From assembly GCA_905116865.2 (NCBI GenBank), contig CAJHNH020000564.1:239104-303103 (forward strand): DNA of 64,000 nucleotides. The letters run 5' to 3'. The stretch comes from Candidula unifasciata (lineage: Eukaryota > Mollusca > Gastropoda > Stylommatophora > Geomitridae). Positions 1 to 9,949 of this stretch are shown in pieces (the stretch's first letter is position 1; each line of letters starts with the position of its first letter). The notes beneath the pieces were generated by a model that had not been told where the DNA came from, ran no database searches, and saw nothing but the letters and a program-made list of their open reading frames with translations. The position numbers and the translations under genes were made by a program.

Positions 1-188
1 GGAAGATGCATGCTCTCAAAATTCTAATTTTGATCTCCTTGCTGGTGCTTAACCATAGACATTTCAGGCTGTTCAATATTAATCAATGAGTACCTTTAAC
101 AAATTCATTGGTCCCATTGGGGGAAGCGGTGGAAGTGCAAGAATAGACCCATCAACCCCTTTACAAGCATGTAGTCAAAGCTGATTAA

Positions 189-380
189 GTGTTGTTGTTT
201 CTTTCGAGATCAGAGTACAACTTCCTGAGAGTCGAGCAACCAACAGTCTCCACACATATAAACCAGATCTGTCAAACAGATGTTCAGGCAAAGCTCAAAT
301 ACTGGAACAAGGGGAAAATCCAGAAGTGGTCGAACAACAAGGATTTTCTAAGAGAGTTTACAGCCGGCGAACGCTAAGAA
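189..380 (+). repeat. Repeat-J (coding-like)
   Basis: The frame RSEYNFLRVEQPTVSTHINQ and KLKYWNKGKIQKWSNNKDF recurs in degraded form at 5290-5450 (GAGTACAACTGCTTGAGAGG, GAACCAACAGTCTGCACACA). It probably derives from a retroelement ORF; the family is not recognised. Confidence 0.55.
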
Positions 381-414
381 AAATTTTAGAAAAACCAAAG
401 AGGGCTTAGGTTAG

Positions 415-620
415 TTGGGTATCCTTTACAGGACGTTGCAGAACCAACCCCTTTTTCTAGGTAAATTTACGTCCAGTAGTTTGCCACTGCTTCCTGGACG
501 ATCGGCTTTATTGATACCAATGTCGAAACCAACGCAAGGCGCAGGGCCCGCAGTTGGGATCAAACCCGGCATCCCATCATTACGAAGCGTTCGCATCGAC
601 TTAGCCACAGAGCCGACATA
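415..620 (-). mobile_element. SINE gamma (tRNA-derived)
   Basis: On the minus strand: GGCTCTGTGGCTAAGTCGAT, B box CCGGGTTTGATCCCAACTGC, TTGGTTTCGACATTGGTATC, GCAGTGGCAAACTACTGGAC and CAACGTCCTGTAAAGGA. Copies at 38545 and 47795 share all these blocks. Confidence 0.8.
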
Positions 621-782
621 GAGTGCTTACATGATTTAATTACGTCAGAAACAATTTTATTATATCTTCCAAATAAAAAATGATCTATATATATATATTA
701 AAATACTGTAACCAGTCCGACACATTTGTAATGACTGCGTTAACAGTTGCTTGGAAAGGTATTTATATAGAAGATGAGTGAA

Positions 783-1015
783 GTTGAAAAAAAGTAAAAG
801 ATACTTTTCCACGCTTTTTGGCTTATTGGGCATATAGAGCAAGATTCTTATTTTGTAGACCTATCGCACTGGGTGAGTGATTTAGGCAACATCACCGAGG
901 CAGCCTTTACTTTCTAGGACTGTACCTGGTACCGACTCAAGACTAGACCTAGAGCCAAGGTCATTCTGGAATAAAGTCCGGCTCCGCCAAGAACCGAACC
1001 TACGAAAAGATGGGT
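783..1015 (-). mobile_element. SINE alpha (tRNA-derived)
   Basis: Minus strand shows the family core: a diverged head, CTAGGTCTAGTC, GGTACCAGGTACAGTCCT and GTAAAGGCTGCCTCGGTGAT, then a tail with TGCCCAATAAGCC. The alpha family recurs at least a dozen times in this window. Confidence 0.7.
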
Positions 1016-1260
1016 ATTGCAAGTATAATCTCTTCTTCTAAGCTGGATGTTGTGAGGGCCCTTTTGGGAGCGAATGAACAGTGCCGACGATCAGATAGAT
1101 CATTACGGTCTGAGGAGAATGGCACTGCGAGGAGTTACTAGGGGATCTGTCCGACGCTCGACACTCCGGGGAGAGGCGAGACGGATATACAATCAGACTG
1201 TTACTGGTACTTTTAACCCTCTGCTTGCTGCTGTAAAAAAATCACTCTGCAGTTGAAAAT
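1015..1260 (+). repeat. Repeat-G (coding-like interspersed repeat)
   Basis: The translation includes NSADDQIDHYGLRRMALRGV and RSTLRGEARRIYNQT. Copies at 3340-3640, 9480-9590, 39090-39380 and 62095-62395 (all minus) and 44375-44650 (plus) share this unit; 62144-62377 reads GRHSTLRGNARRNYNQT. The family is not identified; it may be the 3' coding end of a non-LTR element. Confidence 0.7.
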
Positions 1261-1269
1261 CGAAAATAG

Positions 1270-1485
1270 TAGCCTAACGGCGCTGCCCGGGGAAAATGTA
1301 GTTAAAAATTTACTCAAAATATTTCAGGATCCTCGCCGGTGCTACGGAACCGTGCACTGCACTGAGCTACTTTGGACTTAGACTTGAGTTAGAAGTAGAA
1401 CAGAGCACTTATGGGTTTCTACCCGTGTGCCATGATGATGATCCCTTGTTCTAATCTCAAACCTTAAACCTTAAACCTCATTGCA
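1270..1485 (-). mobile_element. SINE epsilon, partial
   Basis: CGGCGCTGCCCGGGGAAAAT, GATCCTCGCCGGTGCTACGG, CTTAGACTTGAGTTAGAAGT and CATGATGATGATCCC match the body of the 49606 copy in inverted orientation relative to it. The tRNA-like head is missing. Strand relative to the family head is inferred. Confidence 0.55.
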
Positions 1486-1521
1486 AGATAAAAGTCTAGA
1501 ACCGAAAGTTTGCTTGTGCAG

Positions 1522-1644
1522 GGCAGCTTGGTGTACGCTGGTTATGGACGAGTAGAGGACTACATCTGGCTAGCACAGAACAACATCAACGTGTCTGGGA
1601 GCATTGTCATCGTCAAATACGGGAGCATCTTCAGGGGAGATAAG
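1522..1644 (+). CDS. FOLH1-like: Exon: PA-domain segment of GCPII-like peptidase
   Basis: This exon of 41 codons starts in phase 0 after a TTGTGCAG acceptor and ends before GTAAGT. It encodes a stretch with LVYAGYGRVEDY and IVIVKYGSIFRGDK, the GCPII region that opens the protease-associated domain (human equivalents YARTEDF and VIARYGKVFRGNK). The arginine of GRVEDY corresponds to R210 of human GCPII, which contacts the substrate alpha-carboxylate. The preceding exon is upstream of the window. The next expected exon, carrying the rest of the PA domain, was not found before 5597, although the frame requires it. Confidence 0.9.
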
Positions 1645-1649
1645 GTAAG

Positions 1650-3330
1650 TGTCATAGACTAAAACTCAACATACAGAGTATCATAAAAGCTTGTTCTGAT
1701 AAACTGAGTGCTGGCCCATGAATAGTAACCTATTTAATCCAAAAGCCAGAACTAAATCATCATTATGTTTTTAACCATTTGGGTAATTTTGTTTAAGCCT
1801 CCTAATCATTTCATTCAACATCTCGCCGTCTTCTTCTTCTTTGAATCGTCTTCTTAACACTAATCGAGACACTATTAACTGAGAAAGCTTAAAAATTAAT
1901 TTAAAGTTCTCATTTTTTAACTATTTTTTTAAAATAATTTCGCCACGGATGATTTTTCAATCCTTCAGGGAGGGTGATATGACTGGTTCGATGGGAGAGG
2001 AGGAGGGGGGATATGACAGACACTGTCAGCTGAGAGCTATTTTCTTTCTTTTCCATTTCACCATTCTGGGCCACAGCAACTCGTGGCCGGATACAGCTAG
2101 TCGGCTATAAACTTCAGCGAAAAATTCGGGTTGTTCGTTCTAATCTTTTAAAAAAAATCTTTTTGATTTGTTGGCGGACTATTGGTTCATAACGTCTCAG
2201 GCAGGTGTGCTCCGAAATCTAAGTAAATATCCCTAAATACTCGTCTTTTACGGCATGCTTGTTAGGGGTAGTTAAGTCTATTCCCGTCCACCCCCACAAT
2301 GGGGCTCTGGGACCCACAATGGAGCGCTCGACATAACAGTATGTCTGAGCGTCTAATTTATCAGAACAGTTCCTAGTCTCTCCCCCCCCCCCCCTACTCT
2401 TTCCCCCTTAACCAAACCTCCCAGTATTGTGTAACTTAGTGTTGTCTATGGTATCTGGTCTTCAGTTGTGTTTGACCTTCGCAGTCTGATTAACTTAGGA
2501 AGCGTTGCTTGTTCTGTTTTTCTAGAAATTACTAGCTTTTCATTTTTTTTTTTTCAATATTAAATCTAGCTGTTCTTGCCATTCTTTCATAACACCACAC
2601 TTTAAAGGTCTTTTTTTTTCATTACATTTATTCATGATCCATATTACAGAAGTTTAGTATGGACAGGCCATGTATAATTACGCAATATTAAAATTCTTTA
2701 AATAAGTAATAAATAAATTATAAAATAAAAGCAGACAAGCTAAATCATAAGATTGTAACATAGAAGACACAAACAATAAATATTGTGGATACTTTATTGA
2801 CTGGCATATTTTGTTGCATCTTGTCAGTGTGTGATTTACCCAAATAAATAAGATTAACTAAATAAATTATTCACAAATTCACACCACTCAAATGTAATTG
2901 TCAAAGGAGAGAGCTGAGACACTCTAAAAGTTTGTCAAATGGCAGACTCAAACACAGTTTGATGAGGCAATTTTCTAACCTTTCAAGCCTGGCTTTGGGC
3001 TGGCGTCTGCAGACATGTTGAAATTACTGCTCGAGGTTTGTAAAAACAAAAACTAGCAAAGGAGCTTGTATCTTTACTACTGAGAGTAACAATTATATTT
3101 ATAATCTAGTTTCTGTCTACCCAAACAAAATCTACATAATAATATTATATGTAAAAGTCATGACACAAACAAGACAGAAGTGGACCTAATTATTTGACAT
3201 CTAAACCACGGCTGCAAACATCTCATCCTCCACTCAGTCGTGACAGCAGGTTAGGTGGCGTGTCGTAGTGTGCCCTAACATCACTGTTATTTAATGTTAC
3301 ACTGGCAATCTGGAATTTCTACCTGTTTGA
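1650..3330. other. Intron, no recognised exon
   Basis: This intronic stretch, like 4010-5290, should contain the exon between 1644 and 5597 but I see no PA-domain-like frame. A short motif ACATGCTTGTTAGGG-like block (about 2255) recurs at 45075 and, inverted, near 60580. Confidence 0.6.
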
Positions 3331-3339
3331 GTTGATCTA

Positions 3340-3640
3340 AGCTGATCTAAGAACCGAGATCACAGCACTCTCGGCATTCCCAAAAGCACCCTGTCACCAT
3401 CTTCAGCAGCCAGCGCAAAGTTCCAACACCAATGGTTCCAGCAGCAGTCTGACTATATTTCCGTCTTGCCTTTCCTCTGAGCGTCGAGTATCGGGGCAGA
3501 TCTCCTCGTCACTCCTTGCAGCACCACTCTCACCAGACTTTGATGATCAATTTGCTGTTCTGAATTGCACACGTGCTCCCATAAGGCCTTAACCACATCT
3601 GCCTCCTCGTATCAGTATTCCATGAAGCTGTGCAGAGCCA
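3340..3640 (-). repeat. Repeat-G
   Basis: The minus strand matches the 1015 copy (AGTGACGAGGAGATCTGCCC, GACGCTCAGAGGAAAGGCAA) and continues into a tail with GAACCATTGGTGTTGGAACT. Frame changes disrupt the coding-like reading. Confidence 0.7.
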
Positions 3641-3698
3641 GCCACTCTGCCATCCACATACGCTTGTGTCTAACCTTCAGTACTTCCTGTTGGATTGG

Positions 3699-3835
<137 letters not shown>

Positions 3836-3844
3836 ATTTTTACC

Positions 3845-4005
3845 CCACTAGAACATCACACAAGGGATAAACACCTTAAGACACCAAGTGCCACCATGTG
3901 GATGAGGATCACCCGTTGAGAGATCCCAAAAACAGCGTTTAACCATTAGGCCATATTTATGGCCGGGCTATATTACGGCCCCTGGCAAAAGCCAAATATT
4001 CCCTA
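3845..4005 (-). repeat. Repeat-F
   Basis: Minus strand carries GGCCGTAATATAGCCCGGCC, ATAAATATGGCCTAATGGTT, GTGATCCTCATCCACATGGT and TGTTCTAGTGGGGTAAA. The family is about 175 bp with short inverted ends (CCCCACC...GGTGGGG) and no tRNA boxes; at least six copies occur here. Confidence 0.75.
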
Positions 4006-4344
4006 GTGCTATGAGAGCTCCTCTTACCTTTTGTATTCGTATTTGATTATCACTACCAGTTCCCCTATCTTCATCTATATTACTGCACACACACAAATGT
4101 ATGACTCCACGTCTTGGAGTGGGACACCATTAAGAGAAAACACATTACTATTTACCTGATTTATTCTCACTATCTGTCTCTTTGCCTTATAGATTTTTAG
4201 ACCTAACTGGTGTGATCTCGCATTAAGTATATTTAATTTATCTTACATCTGATTACGTGAGTAGGACAGAAGAGAAATATCAGCGAAGTCCGGAACAGTT
4301 TTTCTACTCTCTGAAATACTTCGCCACAACATGGGGCGCGATTT

Positions 4345-4535
4345 TGTTGTTGTTATTCTAAAACCCCTCTCTGTCTGTGGTCGGGGGCCCTAATCATATC
4401 AGAACGATTGAACTGGAATTCTGGGAATTGCTTTTGAAGGATTCTCATCAAAATGATGGCACTTTGTGTCACCGTGAGTTAATCGCTTGTTCTGCGGTCT
4501 TGGTGGTGTGGACGGTCTCTAACTTACTCTTATCA
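4345..4535 (+). repeat. Repeat-F, diverged
   Basis: TGTTGTTGTTATTCTAAAAC leads into GGGGGCCCTAATCATATCAG, TCTCATCAAAATGATGGCAC and CGGTCTTGGTGGTGTGGACG, the order seen at 15985-16165. Confidence 0.65.
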
Positions 4536-4549
4536 TCACTATGTAGCAG

Positions 4550-4740
4550 GTCCCTTGCAGAACGTCGCTCTCATCACGGTCTGCCTGAAAGAAACTCGGT
4601 CTCTCGCCAGCTCTCCCGACTCATGTACTTTCATACTCAAGGAGTCACTTATATCATGTGCCTATCTTCGTGTCGGTCGGCCCCTGGCCCTCCTTCCTGG
4701 TACCATGCCTTCTGCTATAATTTTTCCCAATCCGTTGTTG
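4550..4740 (+). repeat. Repeat-H
   Basis: The frame LQNVALITVCLKETRSLASS pairs with the minus-strand frame LQNVIFITTYLKEIRSLASF at 32640-32825. The two copies share GAAAGAAA-CGGTCTCTCGCCAGCT. The unit is about 180 bp and unclassified. Confidence 0.6.
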
Positions 4741-5289
4741 CTCTTGATATGACCAAAATATTTCAGCTTCCGAAACATCACTCACTCTACTGCCTGGAAT
4801 AAAGAATAAACTGAAACTCTACATTAGATAAGTATAGAACTTCTGATGATGTTTTACTTATTTTCGTGAATTGTGACTTCGTGGTTATTTATACACATGA
4901 CTGATATCCATGATAGTGATATATGATGATAGGCTAAGAATTGTAATTTGTGACTAACCAAAGTTAACAGTTTTTTTATAGATTTTTTAATATTTTTTTT
5001 TTCAAACAAAATCTCTATGTTTATAACAAACAAACAAACAAACAAACAAAACCAGGATAGTTCGGTAATCTGAAGAAAACGGAACTGTCCGGTCCACAGT
5101 AGACCCGTAGCAAGCCTATCTTTAACCTTAATCCAGTGTAAATTTGTACACAATTGCTGGCAGTATATTTTATTGTAAGCCTTGTTTCGTTTTATCTCTA
5201 TTATTATTATTTATAGTTTTTTTTTTAAAGTGTATCATAATTGTTTCGTTTATCGCGTTTATTTTCTTACATTGAAGACTGATATCAGC

Positions 5290-5450
5290 AGGTTTTTTTT
5301 TTCAAGCCGGAGTACAACTGCTTGAGAGGTGAAGAACCAACAGTCTGCACACAAATAAGGGTAAAACTCAGGTCCTGGAACAAAGCCAAAGTTTTGAAAT
5401 CAACAAAAAAACCAGGATTTTCCATTGCAGTTTATAGCCACTGAACGCAA
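5290..5450 (+). repeat. Repeat-J
   Basis: This is the second, more decayed copy of the unit at 189-380, ending at the shared CACTGAACGC / CGGCGAACGC. It lies about 150 bp upstream of exon 5597-5693. Confidence 0.55.
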
Positions 5451-5596
5451 ACAACAAACACCAACAACGTTGTGCGTTTGTTGTGTTTTCACTGTCAGTT
5501 CTAAACTTTGTGATGTTTACTTTTGGTTACAAAAATGTAAAACCATTTTTAAAACCTGACAAACTCTACAATTGTGTATAAATGTTTTATACACAG

Positions 5597-5693
5597 AGGT
5601 TGGCTATCGGTTCACCGAGGAAAACGCAGAGCCGCCTCTGCCAAAGATTCCTTGCCATCCTATTGGGTACGGGGCAGCAGCGAACATTCTCAG
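5597..5693 (+). CDS. FOLH1-like: Exon: peptidase-domain start (HPIGYG)
   Basis: The acceptor is TTATACACAG and the donor is GTACTT. The exon needs one base from the preceding exon and reads GYRFTEENAEPPLPKIPCHP followed by IGYGAAANIL, ending with two bases of the next codon. Human GCPII has IPVHPIGYYDAQKLLE here, after YAYRRGIAEAVGLP. The phase-1 entry is incompatible with direct splicing from 1644 (phase 0), so an exon of 3n+1 bases is missing between them. Confidence 0.88.
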
Positions 5694-7828
5694 GTACTTC
5701 TTCTTCTTCACTTAAAAACTGTCATTCTCAGGTGCACCGTGACGACAGACATTAGTTAGTTAGTTGGCTTATCACGCTGCACTCCGGACATGTCCGTAGG
5801 TACTCAGACCCTCCCCTCAATATCCCAGCCTCCGGTGGCTAATAGTATCAGTTCCCTGTTGATTACGAAGTCCTCTGATGTGCGTTCTGATCTTAACTTT
5901 CAAGTCTATCAATCGACAAATGTTGAGGAAGAAATTGTCTATGTTGTCTTGTCTATAGAAATGTTAGACAGCTTGATGTTGTACTCTGCACCCATCTTAG
6001 TCTTTTATGTGACTCGTCACGTTGTTTACACATCATTGCTTTGTTGCTGGGTTGTACGTGGCATCATCACTCTACCCGTCTTGTTTTCTTGCTCGTCTTT
6101 GTTTTCACAGAACGACTTCTTCCACGAGTATCTTCTCCAGGTCTAAATGTCAGGTCATATGATTAAAATACCTGATTTCCCTTTTTTCAAAATTACGCTA
6201 CTAGCTTATTTTCATACATTATTGTGCTTTCTTTGAAATGCAAAAATACAAACAAACAAGAGGAAAGTAACATAAGGCATTGCAACAAGGACGTTTTAAA
6301 GTTTGACTTATCTGACGCACCTGGCAGAGAACTCGTCATGGTCTATGCTCCTGGTGTGTTCAGAAATTCGGTAGAAAAAAAAAGCATTATACAGTCCAGA
6401 CATGCCGAAATTTGCGCTCAAAGCTTGGAGACACGATTGAAAAGCCACCATACTTTTTGTTTGTTCATTGTATAAGTCAACAGATGAAAAGTCAATGAAG
6501 AAGACAATGAAAGTGGTGATGAGTGAAAAGTCTCTTTTTGAGCTTGTTATCTACTTGCTCATTGAAAGCTGAAAAAACAAGAAAAAACAAGCCTAGATGA
6601 TTCAACTGACGTGACTAATCATGCTGTCCTTCTTTGCTTTGTTAGGTACGGTGAAGGTAAAGATTTAGTGAAGAACTGTGTTGCCTTCACATACCTAGAT
6701 GCCCTGGAAATAATTAATGCTTTCGGTGGATATTTACAACAGGGGCTTAGCCTTAAGCAAATGCTGCATGTTGACTGGACGTCGAGCAGCAGAAGTTTTG
6801 TCCATTCATTGAAGGACCCACTGAGAGCACCGGTTAGGTTTTAGATAGTCTCCCCAAACAAAGTAGGCATATATCGTTCACAAGTTTGTTGGGTGGGTCT
6901 ATTTTCGTGCAGGTTACGGGTGTGCCGCTCTGTTGTTTGCTTTCTGGGTTGTCTTGCATTTACATTTTTATTCCGAGAAAGAGAATGCCAGTGACATAGG
7001 TTGCAGCACTCTCTAGGGGCGTTGTGTTTAACCCAGTTTGTCCATGTTTTTTTTAGTGTTAAAAGCTCTGGCGTGCTGAAATATACAACACGCGATTTCA
7101 ACAGTGTTGCGGAACACCCCCTTAATCTTGTGCTAAGGTGACAGGTTCAGAAACTACCAATCAGAAGTAAGCTAGTGTGTATATAGTCGGTCCGTGGGGA
7201 GACTAACGTTAGTTTTAAAGGTAGCACCACCTCGCACAAACAGAGTTTTTCAGTGAACTATTTAATTAGTGTGATGAAAGACATGGTGAAGATCATAAAT
7301 GAAATTTACAGTTAAGCTTTAACTTCAGGCTGTTCACAGTGCTGTTCATCAAATATCGAATAACCTGAAAATTGTAAATTTATTTACCTGATTGTGATTG
7401 AATGAGTCAAAAGATGGTTTTACATTTTGGCACACCCTGACTAGTTTCTTGTCTTGGAAAGAGAAAGGGGACCTCTGCAACGCAGAATCTAAGGACATTG
7501 CATTTCTGAACCATGTTAAAAGGAACGTCTGTACTTGAGCCGCAGTTCGATAGATGCAAGACATTTTTGGAGTATAGAGGACGGGATTGTGTTTATACTG
7601 TAAGAATGAACACTCATAATCTACACGAAGAGACTGCACCACCCAAACAACGGTATGCTGTACAATGATGCCACATAAATGTTGCATAGTCATACAGAAG
7701 AAATTACATATATATATCACAGACTACAACACTCTAATTGATTGGAGTAGAGCAGTTTCATTGTTTGTGTTACTAATATAAAATATTTATATTGGAATCT
7801 GAAGATTTACCTAAGGACGAAGCAGAAG
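5694..7828. other. Intron, nothing recognised
   Basis: No repeat family or coding signal that I could identify; the ORFs here lack protein-like similarity. Confidence 0.6.
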
Positions 7829-8273
7829 AGGAAGAAGAAGAAGAAGAAGAAGAAGAAGAAGAAGAAGAAGAAGAAGAAGAAGAAGAAGAAGAAGAAGAAG
7901 AAGAAGAAGAAGAAGAAGAAGAAGAAGAAGAAGAAGAAGAAGAAGAAGAAGAAGAAGAAGAAGAAGAAGAAGAAGAAGAAGAAGAAGAAGAAGAAGAAGA
8001 AGAAGAAGAAGAAGAAGAAGAAGAAGAAGAAGAGAAGAAGAAGAAGAAGGAGAAAAAGAAGAAGAAGAAGAAGAAGAAGAAGAAGAAGAAGAAGAAGAAG
8101 AAGAAGAAGAAGAAGAAGAGAAGAAGAAGAAGAAGAAGAAGAAGAAGAAGAAGAAGAAGAAGAAGAAGAAGAAGAAGAAGAAGAAGAAGAAGAAGAAGAA
8201 GAAAGAAGAAGAAGAAGAAGAAGAAGAAGAAGAAGAAGAAGAAGAAGAAGAAGAAGAAGAAGAAGAAGAAGAT
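7829..8273. repeat. (GAA)n tract, about 445 bp
   Basis: Nearly pure GAA repeats with a few one-base slips lie in the peptidase intron 216 bp upstream of exon 8489. All-frame ORFs across it (poly-Glu, Lys, Arg, Ser, Phe) are artefacts. Confidence 0.98.
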
Positions 8274-8488
8274 TCTGGGAGGAGGAGGAGGTTGTGGAAA
8301 ATTGTTTGAGATCACATGCGTAATCCAGCTACCAGCTTCTGGAATACCCATTTATATCCCCCACCCCGAATCTGTCTCTCTGCCCCCCCCCCGCCCCCTT
8401 TTCCCCCGAATCTATCTCTCTGCCCCCCCCCCTTCCTCTCCTACTTCCCTCTCTTTCTCAGACTTGCATTATTTGTTGTCATTTTTAG

Positions 8489-8584
8489 TCGCCTTGGAGG
8501 CATGGAAATCCCCCCGGGCTCAGCAATGAGTGGAGGTCTGGCAATCACATACAGAACAGGGCCCGAGTTTCTGGAGCCAGCAAT
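8489..8584 (+). CDS. FOLH1-like: Exon: LGGMEIPP...YRTGPEF segment
   Basis: The acceptor is CATTTTTAG and the donor is GTAAGC. Translation in the frame set by the previous exon gives LGGMEIPPGSAMSGGLAITY followed by RTGPEFLEPA, aligned without gaps to the human MGG...WRGSLKVPYNVGPGF segment. The exon lies about 215 bp downstream of a 445-bp GAA tract and just after a C-rich stretch, so the polypyrimidine context is unusual. It joins in frame to 13931. Confidence 0.9.
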
Positions 8585-8937
8585 GTAAGCTTGTGTACTG
8601 TTTGTGTGCTATGTTAATTATGACACTGGCTTGTTGATTCGTCTGTAACTAAACAGTAAGAGAGATTCCGGTCACATCCGATTGACCACATCGGCTTAAG
8701 TGTGAGGGGGAAAGCATTAGTGTAAACGTTTTGCTCTGTGTACAAGTCAATGAATTGCTTGCATATGCACTGTGATTAATAAATGTTGTTGACTGCAACA
8801 CTACAGGATCTCCAAGAATTACTAAATCAGTTCCACAAACTAGGCAATTTTAGTAACACCAAGATAATGAAAAATAGCTCGCTGATAGAAATCGAAACAC
8901 ATTTTTTAGTAAAATTACAAAATAATATGTATTTCAT

Positions 8938-9006
8938 GGGGTGGGGGGGGGGTGGGAGGGGGTGGGAGGGGGTGGGGGGGGGGTGGGAGGGGGTGGGGGT
9001 GGGGAG
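8938..9006. repeat. G-rich GGGGTGGGAGG tract
   Basis: Runs of four to eight G separated by single T or A give many G-quadruplex-compatible runs on the sense strand of the intron. Confidence 0.9.
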
Positions 9007-9479
9007 GTCCAGAGATCATAAAAAAGACGGAGTATGAAACGACAGTCTTAGCCATATTAAAATATGCAAAACGTTTTTTTTTTAAAGCTATTGTGAAGGG
9101 AAACATTGAGAACAGGCGACCAATAAATGGGCTCATAGCGATGCAAACTGGTGAACATGATCAAGAGATGAATACACAGCAGTCAGTGAGAGTGTACAAA
9201 CAGAAGAGAGTCAGGGTGTTAACACTTCATTGCAGTAACAATTTCTTATGGAGATTTCAGTTGGTTGATCATTTACCATAATTAAATAACATAGTTTCAT
9301 CAAAACACCTGGTTTACAGGCTTATTGCTAATGCGCTGGAAAAGCAACAGAGTCAGTAACAAGCGAATAAGTAGGAAAAATGGTAGGGACTGGCAAATTT
9401 TTCCATAGAAAATAAAAGAATTGAAGGGCTTGGTCATCTATTTAGAACAGAATAATATCAGCCAGCAACGAAAACGGAG

Positions 9480-9586
9480 TTGAGTTGAACTGAGTTGTTT
9501 CAAGAACCGACATCACAGCACTCGGGGCATTTCTATACGCGCTCCGTCTCTAACTTCAACCGCCACTGCAAAGTTCTAATACCAAT

Positions 9587-9590
<4 letters not shown>
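9480..9590 (-). repeat. Repeat-G 3' part
   Basis: Minus strand: GACCATTGGTATTAGAACTT, then ATGCCCCGAGTGCTGTGATG and CAACTCAGTTCAACTCAACT, matching the tails at 39090 and 3340. Confidence 0.65.

Positions 9591-9664
<74 letters not shown>
9588..9664. repeat. (TC)n(AC)n microsatellite
   Basis: Compound dinucleotide repeat in the intron upstream of the R2-like element. Confidence 0.97.
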
Positions 9665-9665
<1 letters not shown>

Positions 9666-9715
9666 GAATCACACCCACACATTTAAAAACACAAACCCAC
9701 TTAGTCATACAAGAA

Positions 9716-9920
9716 GCCGGCATGGTGTAGCGGTTAGTCGCTACCATGTGGATCAGTAGGTTGTGGGTTGAGTCCTGACACATCAGGACTTTTTTCAAGA
9801 AACAAAAATGACCACTTGGCTCCCAGGTTGACCTAGCCTAGAGTGGGTACCAGGTACAGTCCTGCGTACAGTCGGCGTAATGCTGACCACATCACTCACC
9901 AATTGCTATATAGGGATAGG
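9716..9920 (+). mobile_element. SINE alpha (tRNA-derived)
   Basis: The head GGCATGGTGTAGCGGTTAG with GGTTGTGGGTTGAGTCCTG resembles tRNA A and B boxes. The body has CCAGGTTGACCTAGCCTAG, GGTACCAGGTACAGTCCTG and GTCGGCGTAATGCTGACCAC. Confidence 0.8.
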
Positions 9921-9949
9921 AATAAACTCACAGGGAGCAAGTACAGCAG

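Noticed and set aside
4377..4802. 141-codon ORF as a host gene
   Set aside because: It is composed of Repeat-F and Repeat-H sequence that recurs elsewhere in the window.
7773..8529. Long poly-Glu/Lys/Arg and poly-Ser/Leu/Phe ORFs across the GAA tract
   Set aside because: Artefacts of triplet periodicity in a microsatellite; no non-repetitive protein sequence is attached except the true exon downstream.
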